Origin: UBA4660 sp034408895
GTDB lineage: Bacteria > Bacteroidota > Bacteroidia > Flavobacteriales_D > Sanyastnellaceae
Direction of reading: 5' to 3'
Assembly (NCBI GenBank): GCA_034408895.1
Contig: JAWXCI010000005.1
Coordinates: 62,001-126,000 of the forward strand
Length of the DNA stretch: 64,000 nucleotides
The position numbers were made by a program, and so were the translations under genes. Shown one piece after another: positions 51,783 through 61,000 of this stretch. The notes beneath the pieces were generated by a model. That model was given only the letters and a program-made list of their open reading frames with translations, searched no databases and had not been told where the DNA came from. Position 1 is the stretch's first letter. Each line of letters begins with the position of its first letter.

Positions 51783-52802
51783 ATGACTTTACAAGAAATT
51801 GCACAACAACGCATCCTCATTCTTGATGGGGCGATGGGTACTATGATTCAACGGCATTCATTGAGCGAAGAAGATTTTCGTGGTGAACGATTTAAGAATC
51901 ATCCATCCGATGTAAAAGGCAACAATGATTTGTTGTGCATCACGCGGCCCGACATCATTACTCAGATTCATCTTGACTACCTGAATGCCGGGGCGGACAT
52001 TATTGAAACCAACACTTTCAATGCGCAACGCATCTCGCTCGCAGATTACAAGATGGAAGACCTTGCTTATGAGATAAACTTTGAAGCTGCGAAGTGTGCA
52101 AGAAAAGCAATTGAACAATTCAATCAAACTCCCAACCCTCAACACGCAACTCGCAACTGTTTTGTCGCTGGTGCAGTTGGGCCAACCAACAGAACTGCCT
52201 CGCTTTCTCCGGATGTGAATGACCCTGGATTTCGCGCTATCACATTTGATGAGTTGGTGGTGGCCTATTCGGAACAGGTAAATGGCTTGCTTGATGGTGG
52301 AGTGGATATTTTGATTGTCGAAACCATTTTTGATACACTCAACGCGAAGGCAGCACTCTATTCCATCATGGAAATTCTCGATGAGAGAACCCTTGAAGTT
52401 CCCATCATGGTGAGCGGAACCATTACCGATGCAAGTGGAAGAACATTGAGCGGGCAAACGTCAGAAGCGTTTTTGATTTCAATGTCACACGTTCCAATGT
52501 TTAGTATTGGTTTCAATTGTGCGCTCGGTGCAGAACAACTGATGCAATACGTTGAAATTCTTTCGGACAATGCCGAGTGCCTGGTGAGTGCTTATCCTAA
52601 CGCAGGACTTCCCAACGCAATGGGACACTACGACCAGACACCGGAGCAAATGGCCGAGTTGGTGAAAGAATATTGTGACCGCGGAATTGTAAACATCATT
52701 GGAGGATGTTGTGGAACTACACCGGAACATATTAAAGCAATAGCGGAGGTGGCGAAGAATTTTTCAACGCGACAATTACCAGTTTCTAATCTCTCAAATT
52801 GA
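51783..52802 (+). CDS. metH: methionine synthase, homocysteine-binding module (split MetH, N-terminal part)
   Basis: A 339-residue homocysteine S-methyltransferase domain. The start is LDGAMGTMIQ, followed by ETNTFNAQRISLADY, GAVGPTNR, and the zinc-site motifs GFNCALG and IVNIIGGCCGTTPEHI, with all three Cys ligands present. In E. coli this domain is the first part of MetH; here it is a separate gene, as is common in Bacteroidota. It is controlled by a SAM-I riboswitch. Residues at about 116-130 (NQTPNPQHATRNC) replace the usual loop and look like a translated short repeat. The C-terminal tail RQLPVSNLSN is likewise repeat-like. The frame extends 9 codons upstream; ATG at 51783 fits. Confidence 0.92.
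   Translation: MTLQEIAQQRILILDGAMGTMIQRHSLSEEDFRGERFKNHPSDVKGNNDLLCITRPDIITQIHLDYLNAGADIIETNTFNAQRISLADYKMEDLAYEINFEAAKCARKAIEQFNQTPNPQHATRNCFVAGAVGPTNRTASLSPDVNDPGFRAITFDELVVAYSEQVNGLLDGGVDILIVETIFDTLNAKAALYSIMEILDERTLEVPIMVSGTITDASGRTLSGQTSEAFLISMSHVPMFSIGFNCALGAEQLMQYVEILSDNAECLVSAYPNAGLPNAMGHYDQTPEQMAELVKEYCDRGIVNIIGGCCGTTPEHIKAIAEVAKNFSTRQLPVSNLSN
52128..52161 (+). repeat. repeat-like insert inside the metH N-terminal gene
   Basis: The stretch CTCCCAACCCTCAACACGCAACTCGCAACTG is a C/A-rich pseudo-repeat of CAAC units, translated in frame as about a dozen residues in a surface loop before CFVAGAVGP. It resembles the short intergenic repeats seen elsewhere in the window. Confidence 0.35.
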
Positions 52803-52832
52803 ACAGTCCAACCTTTTCACATCATTACAAAA

Positions 52833-55800
52833 TTGAGTAGCACAACTGAAACACAATCCAGCATTGAGCCCACCGAAAGGCATGAGGTTACAAGCTACAA
52901 GCTCAAACTCTCTGGCCTCGAACCTCTGGTTTCCACTAGCGACAGCAACTTCATCAACGTGGGTGAGCGGTGCAATGTGACGGGTTCGAAAAAATTTCTT
53001 GAGCTTATCAAAGCAGACAAATTTGATGACGCGCTGGCTGTTGCGAAAGAACAAGTGGATGGCGGAGCCCAGATTCTCGATGTAAATCTTGATGAAGGAT
53101 TGATTGATGGCGTGGCTGCAATGACACGCTTCCTTCACCTTATAGCAAGTGAACCTGACATTGCACGAATACCGGTGATGATTGACTCATCGAAATGGGA
53201 AATCATTGAAGCGGGATTGAAATGTGTGCAGGGAAAATGCGTGGTCAATTCCATTTCTATGAAGGAGGGTGAAGCAGATTTTATTGCAAAGGCTAAAAAA
53301 GTAAAACGATATGGTGCTGCTGTTATCATCATGGCGTTTGACGAACAGGGGCAGGCAGATTCTTACGAAAGAAGAATAGAAATCTGCGAACGCGCTTACC
53401 GCATTCTTGTAAATGAAGTGAAGTTCAATCCGCACGACATCATTTTCGACCCGAACATTTTCCCGGTGGGAACGGGGATGGAAGAACACCGTGAGAATGC
53501 CATCAATTTTTTTCGCGCTACAAAATGGATTAAGGAAAATCTACCAGGAGCATTGGTGAGCGGAGGTGTGAGCAATGTTTCGTTTTCGTTCAGGGGAAAC
53601 AACCGCGTGCGCGAAGCCATTCATGCTGTTTTTCTCTATCATGCAATAAAAGAAGGAATGGATATGGGCATTGTGAATCCATCGCAACTGGAGGTGTATG
53701 ATGAAATTCCGAAAGACCTTCTTGAACTTGTAGAAGATGTGGTGCTGAACAAAAGGGATGATGCTACGGAGCGATTGCTCGAGTATGCGGACAAAAACAA
53801 ATCATCAGGAAAAAAAGAAAGCAAACAAGACCTTGAATGGAGGAATGATACTGTTGAGAGTCGCTTGTCTCATGCACTGGTGAAAGGCATTGTGGATTTT
53901 ATAGATGAAGACACGGAAGAGGCACGACAGAAATACGGTCGGCCACTCCATGTGATTGAAGGGCCGCTGATGGCGGGGATGAACATTGTGGGGGATTTGT
54001 TCGGGAGCGGAAAAATGTTTTTGCCACAGGTTGTCAAATCAGCGAGAGTCATGAAAAAAGCCGTTGCGTTTTTAGAACCGTTCCTGCAAAAAGAGAAAGA
54101 AGATTTCAAAGCAAACAATGCAGGAGCAGCAGAAATTGATGAAACGCGCGGGGCTGGACGTGTACTAATGGCCACAGTAAAAGGAGATGTACATGACATC
54201 GGAAAGAACATTGTGGGTGTGGTATTGGGCTGCAACAATTACCACGTGATAGATTTAGGTGTGATGGTGAGTGCTGAAAAAATTCTTGACACAGCAGAGA
54301 AGGAAAATGTCGATGCAATCGGGTTGAGCGGTCTCATCACTCCATCGCTTGATGAGATGATACACGTGGCGAAGGAGATGAAGCGAAGAAACCTAAACAT
54401 TCCTCTTTTGATTGGAGGTGCTACCACATCTCGCGTGCATACTGCGGTGAAGATTGAACCGCACTATCCGCATCCTGTGGTGCATGTGCTGGATGCCAGC
54501 CGTGCTGTGACGGTTGTTAGCAAGTTGCTGAGTGTTGATTCCAGCGAGGAATTTATTGCGAAAACAAAAGCAGAATATGAAGTGGTGCGCACGAACTACG
54601 CAAAACAAACAGGCGCGAAAGAGCTGCTGAGTCTTGCTGATGCGCGGGCGAACAAACTGAAAATTGATTTTAAACCGGAAGACATAAGTACACCGAACCA
54701 ACTGGGCGTGCAGGTCCTTTCAAACATTACACTCGAAGAGATTGTTCCGTTTATTGACTGGACGCCTTTCTTCCAGACCTGGGAACTTGCAGGGCGTTAT
54801 CCGAAAATTCTGGATGATGAAATTGTGGGCGAACAGGCAAGAGCACTCTTTGCCGATGCGCAATCCATGCTCAATGATATTGTTGCGAAAAAGAAACTTG
54901 AAGCGAGGGCGGTGGTTGGAATTTTTGAAGCGAATGCGGATGGTGATGACATATTAATACACATGTCCCAGCCCCAGCCCTTCCCCAAGGGAAGGAAGAA
55001 TCCCATCCTAAATCCTTCCCAAAGGGAAGGACTTGCCCCCGCACGAGACCTCGCCCGCGCTCCACATACAGGATACAAAACAGGCAATCCGGTTTTATTC
55101 AGAGCGCTTCATCATCGCGCAATAAAAATGAGGAAGAAGCCTACCAAAGCTGAAGAAGTTCTCTGGACTAAACTCAAGGGCAACAATCTGAACAGCTATT
55201 ATTTCAGAAGGCAACATCTTATCGAGCAATACATAGTTGATTTCGTTTGCCTCAAAACGAATCTCATCATTGAAGTTGATGGTGAAGTGCATCTTACCGA
55301 AGAGAACGAAATCAATGACCAACGAAGAACACAAGTATTGAAACTGGCAGGTTTCGAAGTCATCCGATTTACCAATAAAGAAGTATTAAACGATTTGGAT
55401 AACACTCTCAAAAGAATTCGTGCAAGTCTTCTGGATGCAAAAAAGAGACTTGAATCGAAGTCGGGCAGTGGCCTTGTGGGCGGCACTCCCTTCCCTCTGG
55501 GAAGGGCAGGGGATGGGAAAGTCTTTCGCCAAGGAAAGGATTTAGGATGGGCTTTTCACACCCTCCGTCAGCAAACAAAAAAAACTGCTTCACAACCGAA
55601 TCTTGCTCTTGCAGATTTTATTGCCACGGTTGAATCTGGCATTAAAGATTATGTAGGGTGTTTTGCACTGTGTACGGGATTTGGTTTGGACAAAATGGTG
55701 CAGGTGTTTGAAGCGGACCATGATGATTATTCATCCATCTTAGCAAAAGCATTGGCGGACAGGCTTGCGGAAGCTCTTGCGGAATTCATGCACAAGAAAG

Positions 55801-56153
55801 TGCGCACGGAAATATGGGGTTATGCAAAGAATGAATCGCTGAATACGGATGAATTGATTGAGGAGAAGTACAGGGGCATTCGTCCTGCACCGGGATACCC
55901 GGCTTGCCCAGACCATCTTGAGAAAACCACGATATGGAATTTGCTGAACGTGAAAGAAAACACGGGGATTGAGTTGACGGAATCACTTGCGATGTTCCCG
56001 ACTGCGGCTGTGAGTGGTTACTATTTCGCGCATACGCAGGCGAAGTATTTCGGACTGGGAAAAATAACGATGGAGCAAGTGCGGGACTATGCGGAACGCA
56101 AGGGTATTGCTGTTGAAAAGGCGGAACAGTGGCTGGGGCCGAATGTGATATGA
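52833..56153 (+). CDS. metH: methionine synthase, folate/cobalamin/activation modules, with an inserted DUF559 endonuclease domain
   Basis: A 1106-residue protein starting on TTG. Order: pterin-binding TIM barrel (about 40-310, FINVGERCNVTGSKKF), cobalamin cap (about 330-430), B12-binding domain (about 445-570) with cobalt-ligand His454 in GDVHDIGKN, then the activation domain. That last domain is interrupted after GDDILIH (residue 710) by about 195 residues and resumes at FHTLRQQTKK (about 906), then PNLALADFIA and RPAPGYPACPDH, the SAM-binding signature. The insert holds a DUF559/Vsr-like nuclease (about 755-875) with Asp803 in IVDFVC and Glu814/Asp816 in IIEVDGEVH. The frame is open throughout. 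Whether MetH is still active is unknown; the insert lies in a loop. Confidence 0.88.
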   Translation: MSSTTETQSSIEPTERHEVTSYKLKLSGLEPLVSTSDSNFINVGERCNVTGSKKFLELIKADKFDDALAVAKEQVDGGAQILDVNLDEGLIDGVAAMTRFLHLIASEPDIARIPVMIDSSKWEIIEAGLKCVQGKCVVNSISMKEGEADFIAKAKKVKRYGAAVIIMAFDEQGQADSYERRIEICERAYRILVNEVKFNPHDIIFDPNIFPVGTGMEEHRENAINFFRATKWIKENLPGALVSGGVSNVSFSFRGNNRVREAIHAVFLYHAIKEGMDMGIVNPSQLEVYDEIPKDLLELVEDVVLNKRDDATERLLEYADKNKSSGKKESKQDLEWRNDTVESRLSHALVKGIVDFIDEDTEEARQKYGRPLHVIEGPLMAGMNIVGDLFGSGKMFLPQVVKSARVMKKAVAFLEPFLQKEKEDFKANNAGAAEIDETRGAGRVLMATVKGDVHDIGKNIVGVVLGCNNYHVIDLGVMVSAEKILDTAEKENVDAIGLSGLITPSLDEMIHVAKEMKRRNLNIPLLIGGATTSRVHTAVKIEPHYPHPVVHVLDASRAVTVVSKLLSVDSSEEFIAKTKAEYEVVRTNYAKQTGAKELLSLADARANKLKIDFKPEDISTPNQLGVQVLSNITLEEIVPFIDWTPFFQTWELAGRYPKILDDEIVGEQARALFADAQSMLNDIVAKKKLEARAVVGIFEANADGDDILIHMSQPQPFPKGRKNPILNPSQREGLAPARDLARAPHTGYKTGNPVLFRALHHRAIKMRKKPTKAEEVLWTKLKGNNLNSYYFRRQHLIEQYIVDFVCLKTNLIIEVDGEVHLTEENEINDQRRTQVLKLAGFEVIRFTNKEVLNDLDNTLKRIRASLLDAKKRLESKSGSGLVGGTPFPLGRAGDGKVFRQGKDLGWAFHTLRQQTKKTASQPNLALADFIATVESGIKDYVGCFALCTGFGLDKMVQVFEADHDDYSSILAKALADRLAEALAEFMHKKVRTEIWGYAKNESLNTDELIEEKYRGIRPAPGYPACPDHLEKTTIWNLLNVKENTGIELTESLAMFPTAAVSGYYFAHTQAKYFGLGKITMEQVRDYAERKGIAVEKAEQWLGPNVI
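54979..54995. repeat. CCTTCCC/GGGAAGG hairpin, left outer
   Basis: CCTTCCC, CAA, GGGAAGG: a perfect 7-bp stem just outside the left inverted repeat of the DUF559 element. Confidence 0.75.
55002..55030 (+). repeat. left terminal inverted repeat with hairpin of the DUF559 element
   Basis: CCCATCCTAAATCCTTCCC (55002-55020) matches the complement of 55533-55551 at 18 of 19 positions. Its last seven bases also form a hairpin with GGGAAGG (55024-55030) across AAA. Similarity to the right end continues imperfectly to about 55038. Confidence 0.8.
55488..55506. repeat. CCCTTCCC/GGGAAGGG hairpin, right inner
   Basis: CCCTTCCC, TCT, GGGAAGGG: a perfect 8-bp stem inside the right inverted repeat, related in sequence to the two left hairpins. 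Confidence 0.75.
55533..55551 (-). repeat. right terminal inverted repeat of the DUF559 element
   Basis: GGAAAGGATTTAGGATGGG; its complement equals the left repeat except one base. MetH homology (FHTLRQQ) resumes 3 bp beyond it. Confidence 0.8.
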
Positions 56154-56250
56154 GGTGGTTATACAAAAAATCTTTTAGTGTGATTTTGGATTATTCTCTT
56201 GTTGGAATCAATCCTATATTTTCTGATTGATCGACATACAAACTTGCACA

Positions 56251-56454
56251 ATGAAAATTGAATTTTCCATTGACATGACGTATTACACAGGTGAAGAAAT
56301 CCTAATTAAAGAATTTACAGCCGGTGACTTTGGAGATGCATATCGTATTCAAATATTTCGATCCCCGCGGAATCAAGATCATTCGTTTTTTTTCGACTCA
56401 TGGAAGAATGATGTTGGAGAGCAATTCATGCCTTATTGGATGAAGCCGTTGTGA
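56251..56454 (+). CDS. small protein of unknown function
   Basis: A 67-residue soluble protein (MKIEFSIDMTYYTGEEILIKEF, in two beta-like parts, then a charged and aromatic C-terminus). No family recognised. The frame extends to 56227. It lies between metH and the glycosyltransferase and could be its leader gene. Confidence 0.4.
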   Translation: MKIEFSIDMTYYTGEEILIKEFTAGDFGDAYRIQIFRSPRNQDHSFFFDSWKNDVGEQFMPYWMKPL

Positions 56455-56591
56455 CAACTCAAAAAGGCAGCATTGACACAGATGGCACAACCACATGGGC
56501 CAGTGAATGCCGGAATATGCCATTGACAATCTTACCGAGTCCAACTTCTGATATTTCGGGTGCTTCCCGCCTTAGTTTGTCATCCCTATCT

Positions 56592-57947
56592 ATGCCAATA
56601 ATTTTCATTCTTGCCTTCATCTTAACCACCGTGCTTACTTTCCTTTTTGCTAGAAAGAAAAATCATTCCGCTGCGCTCATCGCTATTCTTTCGCTCAGCC
56701 TTTTCCTAAAACTTTATTGCTCCCGCGATCCTTACCTCCACCAGTGGGATGAACGCTATCATGCACTTGTAGCCAAGAACATGATTACACAGCCCCTTAA
56801 ACCCACGCTGTATCAAAACCCTGTTCTCCCTTATGATTACAAAGACTGGACGGCCAATCACATCTGGCTGAGCAAACCGCCCGTGCCGTTGTGGTTCATG
56901 GCGGGCAGCATTGCTGTATTCGGCACACATGAATACGCTGTGCGTGTTCCGGGAATTTTATTCTCCATTGCATCCGTGCTGCTTACTTTCCTGATTGCAC
57001 GAAAATTTTTCGATGTACGGATAGCATTGCTGGCCGCATTCCTTCATGGTATTTCAGGAATAGGAACCGACCTGGCAAGTGGCCGGCTGAGCAGTGACGG
57101 TGTGGAAACATGCTTTTTGTTTTTTGTTGAACTTGCCATGTGGTGGATAGTGCGCACTGCTCCCGGAAATTTCAAATTGAAACATTATGCCGTTGCGGGA
57201 ATACTGACAGGCATCGCAGTGATGTGCAAATGGCAACCCGCTTTGTTGTGCCTTGCGATCATGTTTGTTTATCACTGGCAACGCGATGTTGTAGTGAAAC
57301 ATATTTTTTATTCCTTTCTGGCATTTCTATCGGCTGCTGTTGTTTTTGTTCCGTGGCTGGTTCATTGTTTTGTGAACTTTCCGGTGGAAACGAAATGGCT
57401 ATTGCAATCGCTGTTTTCACCGATGACTGACAATGGAGCCGGTCACCAAGGCACATGGTACAGCCATATTCTGAACTTCTCGAATTTCTTCGGATGGGGT
57501 TCGTTGCTATTAATGATTGTTGCTATTGTTCTATTCATTAAAAGCAAAAGCAGGGTGTGGCTCCTTTTGCTGTTATGGGCATTGCTGCCTCTTATCATAT
57601 TCAGTTTTGCAGAAATGAAACGGGGAACTTACCTGATGATAGGGGCGCCTGCTGCCTTCATGGTTGTTTCGTATTTCGCGTTGCAGATGGCGGAAAGCTT
57701 TCGATTTGCGCGCTTTCCAATTGCACTTGCATGGATTTCTGTGGTTACAATAGTTGGTTACTCGATAGAAAAACTTTACCTGTTTTCTGACAATAAACCG
57801 GGCACTTCGGATTGGAGTGAGACAATCAAGAATGCTGATTATTCACTTGGAACAATTATCTACAATGAAGTACATTGTATAGAAGTAATGTTTTACCATG
57901 ATGATGTAGTGGCGTATGCGATTGCAGGGAAGGACCTGTCTGAGTGA
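56592..57947 (+). CDS. PMT/ArnT-like membrane glycosyltransferase
   Basis: A 451-residue polytopic protein of the GT-C fold, with about ten transmembrane helices. After the first two helices comes the catalytic-type loop YLHQWDERYHALVAKNM, which matches the D-E site of ArnT/PMT enzymes that use polyprenyl-phosphate sugars, followed by the SKPPVPLWFMA motif of the family. The acceptor could be lipid A, protein or another glycan; nothing nearby decides it. The frame is open back to 56436, overlapping the small gene, but MPIIFILAFIL at 56592 starts the first helix. Confidence 0.82.
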   Translation: MPIIFILAFILTTVLTFLFARKKNHSAALIAILSLSLFLKLYCSRDPYLHQWDERYHALVAKNMITQPLKPTLYQNPVLPYDYKDWTANHIWLSKPPVPLWFMAGSIAVFGTHEYAVRVPGILFSIASVLLTFLIARKFFDVRIALLAAFLHGISGIGTDLASGRLSSDGVETCFLFFVELAMWWIVRTAPGNFKLKHYAVAGILTGIAVMCKWQPALLCLAIMFVYHWQRDVVVKHIFYSFLAFLSAAVVFVPWLVHCFVNFPVETKWLLQSLFSPMTDNGAGHQGTWYSHILNFSNFFGWGSLLLMIVAIVLFIKSKSRVWLLLLLWALLPLIIFSFAEMKRGTYLMIGAPAAFMVVSYFALQMAESFRFARFPIALAWISVVTIVGYSIEKLYLFSDNKPGTSDWSETIKNADYSLGTIIYNEVHCIEVMFYHDDVVAYAIAGKDLSE

Positions 57948-57985
57948 TAGAAAAAAAAACAGATGGGTTGAAAACGAATTCCAAC

Positions 57986-58027
57986 AAAAACCCCCGCAGG
58001 TCTTTCGACAACACGGGGGTTTTTTAT
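57986..58027. terminator. bidirectional terminator between glycosyltransferase and rpoC
   Basis: AAAAACCCCCG (57986-57996) and CGGGGGTTTTT (58014-58024) form a perfect 11-bp stem with a 17-base loop, with T-runs on both strands. It ends the converging glycosyltransferase and rpoBC transcripts. Confidence 0.9.
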
Positions 58028-58088
58028 TCAATTATCGCTTAGACTACAACGTCCTTCGCTCAGCAAATTGAAAATTCAATTTGCTGTT

Positions 58089-61000
58089 TTAGTCTTCAAC
58101 TTCTGCTTTGTGTTTTTGTGCGGTGAGGTGTGCATAGGCTTCGGCACTTCCCACAATCAACTTCTGGAACCTGCGCACTCCTGTGCCTGCCGGTATGGGG
58201 TGACCTACAATTACGTTTTCCTTCAATCCGTTGAGGATGTCGCGCTTGCCGTTGATGGCGGCTTCGTTGAGGACTTTGGTAGTTTCCTGGAACGATGCGG
58301 CAGAAATCCATGATTCGGTTTGGAGTGAAGCGCGGGTGATACCCTGGAGAACAGGCCGGGCAGTGGAGGTCATGGTTTCGCGGGCCTCCACCTCTTTCTT
58401 GTCCTTGCGTTTGAGTTGCGAATTTTCATCGCGCAGCTGGCGCACGGAAACAATCTGTCCGAGCGCGTAGCGATCGCTTTCACCAGAATCAGTTACCACC
58501 ACGTTGCCAAACAGGAGGTCGTTTTCTTCCACAAATTCTGCTTTGTCCACGTTAGTGCTTTCAAGGAAGCGCGTGTCGCCTGCATCGGTTATTTCCACTT
58601 TGCGCATCATCTGGCGAACGATTACTTCAAAGTGTTTGTCGTTAATTTTTACACCCTGCAAACGGTACACTTCCTGTATTTCGTTGACGAGGTATTCCTG
58701 CACGGCAGTGGGTCCCTGGATGTCGAGAATATCGCCCGGGGAAACTGCACCGTCAGAAAGTTGCATACCGGCACGCACGTAGTCGCCCTCCTGCACAAGT
58801 ATGTGCTTGGAAAGGGGAACGAGGTATTTGCGCTCTTCACCTGTCTTGGCTTTGACAGAAATTTCGCGGTTGCCGCGTTTTATTTTTCCGTATTCCACTA
58901 TGCCATCAATCTCGGAAACCACCGCTGGGTTAGATGGGTTACGCGCCTCGAACAATTCCGTAACGCGTGGCAGCCCTCCGGTGATGTCGCTTGTTTTGCC
59001 ACTGGTGCGTGGAATTTTTACGAGAATAGCTCCCTTGGTGATTTTATCGCCATTCTTTACCATGATGTGAGCACTCACGGGAAGTGAATAGGTTTTTAAT
59101 ACTTCCTTGTTGTGGGTAATTTCGATGGCGGGGTTTTTCTTTTTGTCTTTTGTCTCGATGATTACGTAATCGGTAAATCCGGTTTGTTCGTCCACTTCCA
59201 TGCGGAAGGTTACTCCCTCTTCAACGGCATCGAATTTTACGGTACCGTCCACTTCGGTAATGATTACACTGTTGTAAGGATCCCATTCGCAAATCACATC
59301 TCCTTTCTTCACCATTTTACCGGGCTTCACGTTCAGTGTGGCACCGTAAGGCACGTTGCCAAGGGTGAGGGTGTTGTTGGTTTCCTCGTCCACGATTTTC
59401 ATTTCGGAAGAACGGCTTACGACAATCATCTTCACATCACCGGACTCGGTCATGCGGTTTACTGTGCGCAGTTCTTCAATTTCGAAACGTCCGGCATACT
59501 TTGCTTTAATGTCGCTTTCGGTGGTAGTTCCTCCTGCTGCACCACCCACGTGGAAAGTACGCAGGGTGAGCTGTGTTCCAGGTTCGCCTATGGACTGTGC
59601 AGCTATTACGCCTACTGCAAGACCAGCCTGCACAAGTTTGGATGTAGCGAGGTCGCGGCCATAACATTTTGCACAAACTCCACGCTTGCTTTCGCAGGTG
59701 AGTACTGAGCGGATTTCTACTTCTTCAATGCCAGCTTTTTCTATGGCCGTTGCTATGTCGTAAGTAATTTCTTCACCGGAGTTAACAATGAGTTCGCCTG
59801 ATTCAGGATTACTAATATCCATGACGCTCACACGGCCCAGAATTCGGTCTTCGAGTGTTTCAATTATTTCATCGCTTTTCTTCAGCGAAGTCATCATCAG
59901 ACCGCGAAGAGTACCGCAGTCCACCTCGTTGATGATAACATCCTGCGCAACATCCACCAGCCTTCTTGTAAGATAACCAGCATCCGCAGTTTTGAGGGCA
60001 GTATCGGCAAGACCTTTACGGGCACCGTGTGTGGAGATAAAGTATTCGAGGATAGAAAGTCCTTCTTTAAAATTCGAAAGAATTGGGTTTTCGATAATGT
60101 CCTGTCCGCCCATAGCAGCACTTTTCTGTGGCTTGGCCATCAATCCCCTCATGCCAGCGAGTTGTCGAATTTGTTCGCGACTACCACGTGCACCGGAATC
60201 AAACATCATGTACACGGAGTTGAATCCCTGCTGGTCGTTTTTGAGACGATCCATGAGTACGTTGGTGAGTTTCGCATTGGTGTTGGACCAAATGTCCACC
60301 ACCTGATTGTAGCGCTCGTTGTTGGTGATAAGACCATTGTTGTAGTTCTCCCACACATCGGCTACTTTTTTGGAAGCATCTTCCACGAATTTGGTTTTCT
60401 CTTCTGGAATAACCACATCACTTAATTTGAAGGAAAGACCTCCCCTGAACGCCCAGTAGTAACCGAGGTTCTTAATGTCATCAAGGAAATGTGCAGTGCG
60501 GGCAATTCCCACCTTTTTAAGGATATCACCAATAATGTCTCGCAGTGCTTTTTTGGTGAGAAGTTGGTTTAGAAATCCTACTTCGGTAGGCACAACTGCA
60601 TTGAACATTACGCGACCTGCAGTGGTTTCCAGAATGGAAGTTTTACCATCGGCATCAGCCCATCGCACCTTGATATGGGCATGAAGATCGAGGCGGCCTT
60701 CGTTCATAGCTATGATGACCTCTTCCTGCGAGTAATAGGTTTTATTTTCACCTGCTGATGGTGCTTCCTTGGTTCCCTTTCTTCCTTTGGTGATATAATA
60801 AAGTCCCAATACCATGTCCTGCGATGGAACGGTGATGGGCGCACCATTGGCGGGGTTGAGGATGTTATGCGATGCGAGCATGAGCAGTTGTGCTTCGAGC
60901 ACTGCTGCATTGCCAAGAGGAACGTGAACGGCCATTTGGTCACCATCGAAGTCGGCATTGAATGCGGTACAAACGAGGGGGTGCAACTGGATGGCTTTTC

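Larger units (their letters stand above)
54965..55553 (+). mobile_element. in-frame DUF559 element inserted in metH
   Basis: About 590 bp that interrupt the MetH activation domain without breaking its frame. The centre (55095-55450) encodes a DUF559 endonuclease-fold domain beginning near MRKKPTKAEEVLW and ending KRIRASLLDAKKR. The flanks are C-rich on the left and G-rich on the right, contain three CCTTCCC/GGGAAGG hairpins, and carry terminal inverted repeats. The base composition of these flanks differs sharply from the surrounding metH coding sequence. No transposase or splicing motifs are present. Boundaries are estimated from where MetH homology stops and resumes. Confidence 0.75.

Noticed and set aside
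51383..51820. Minus-strand open frame across the SAM riboswitch
   Set aside because: It runs antisense through a structured RNA and lacks any protein signature.
52802..52833. metH split as a frameshift or assembly error
   Set aside because: The break falls between the homocysteine and pterin modules, a natural domain border, with a proper stop and separate start; this split is common in Bacteroidota.
54960..55555. Intein in MetH
   Set aside because: The insert has no Cys/Ser/Thr at the start junction, no terminal His-Asn, and no splicing blocks; the nuclease is DUF559 rather than LAGLIDADG or HNH.
58416..59708. Plus-strand open frames inside rpoC
   Set aside because: Antisense shadows of rpoC, which is unambiguous on the minus strand.
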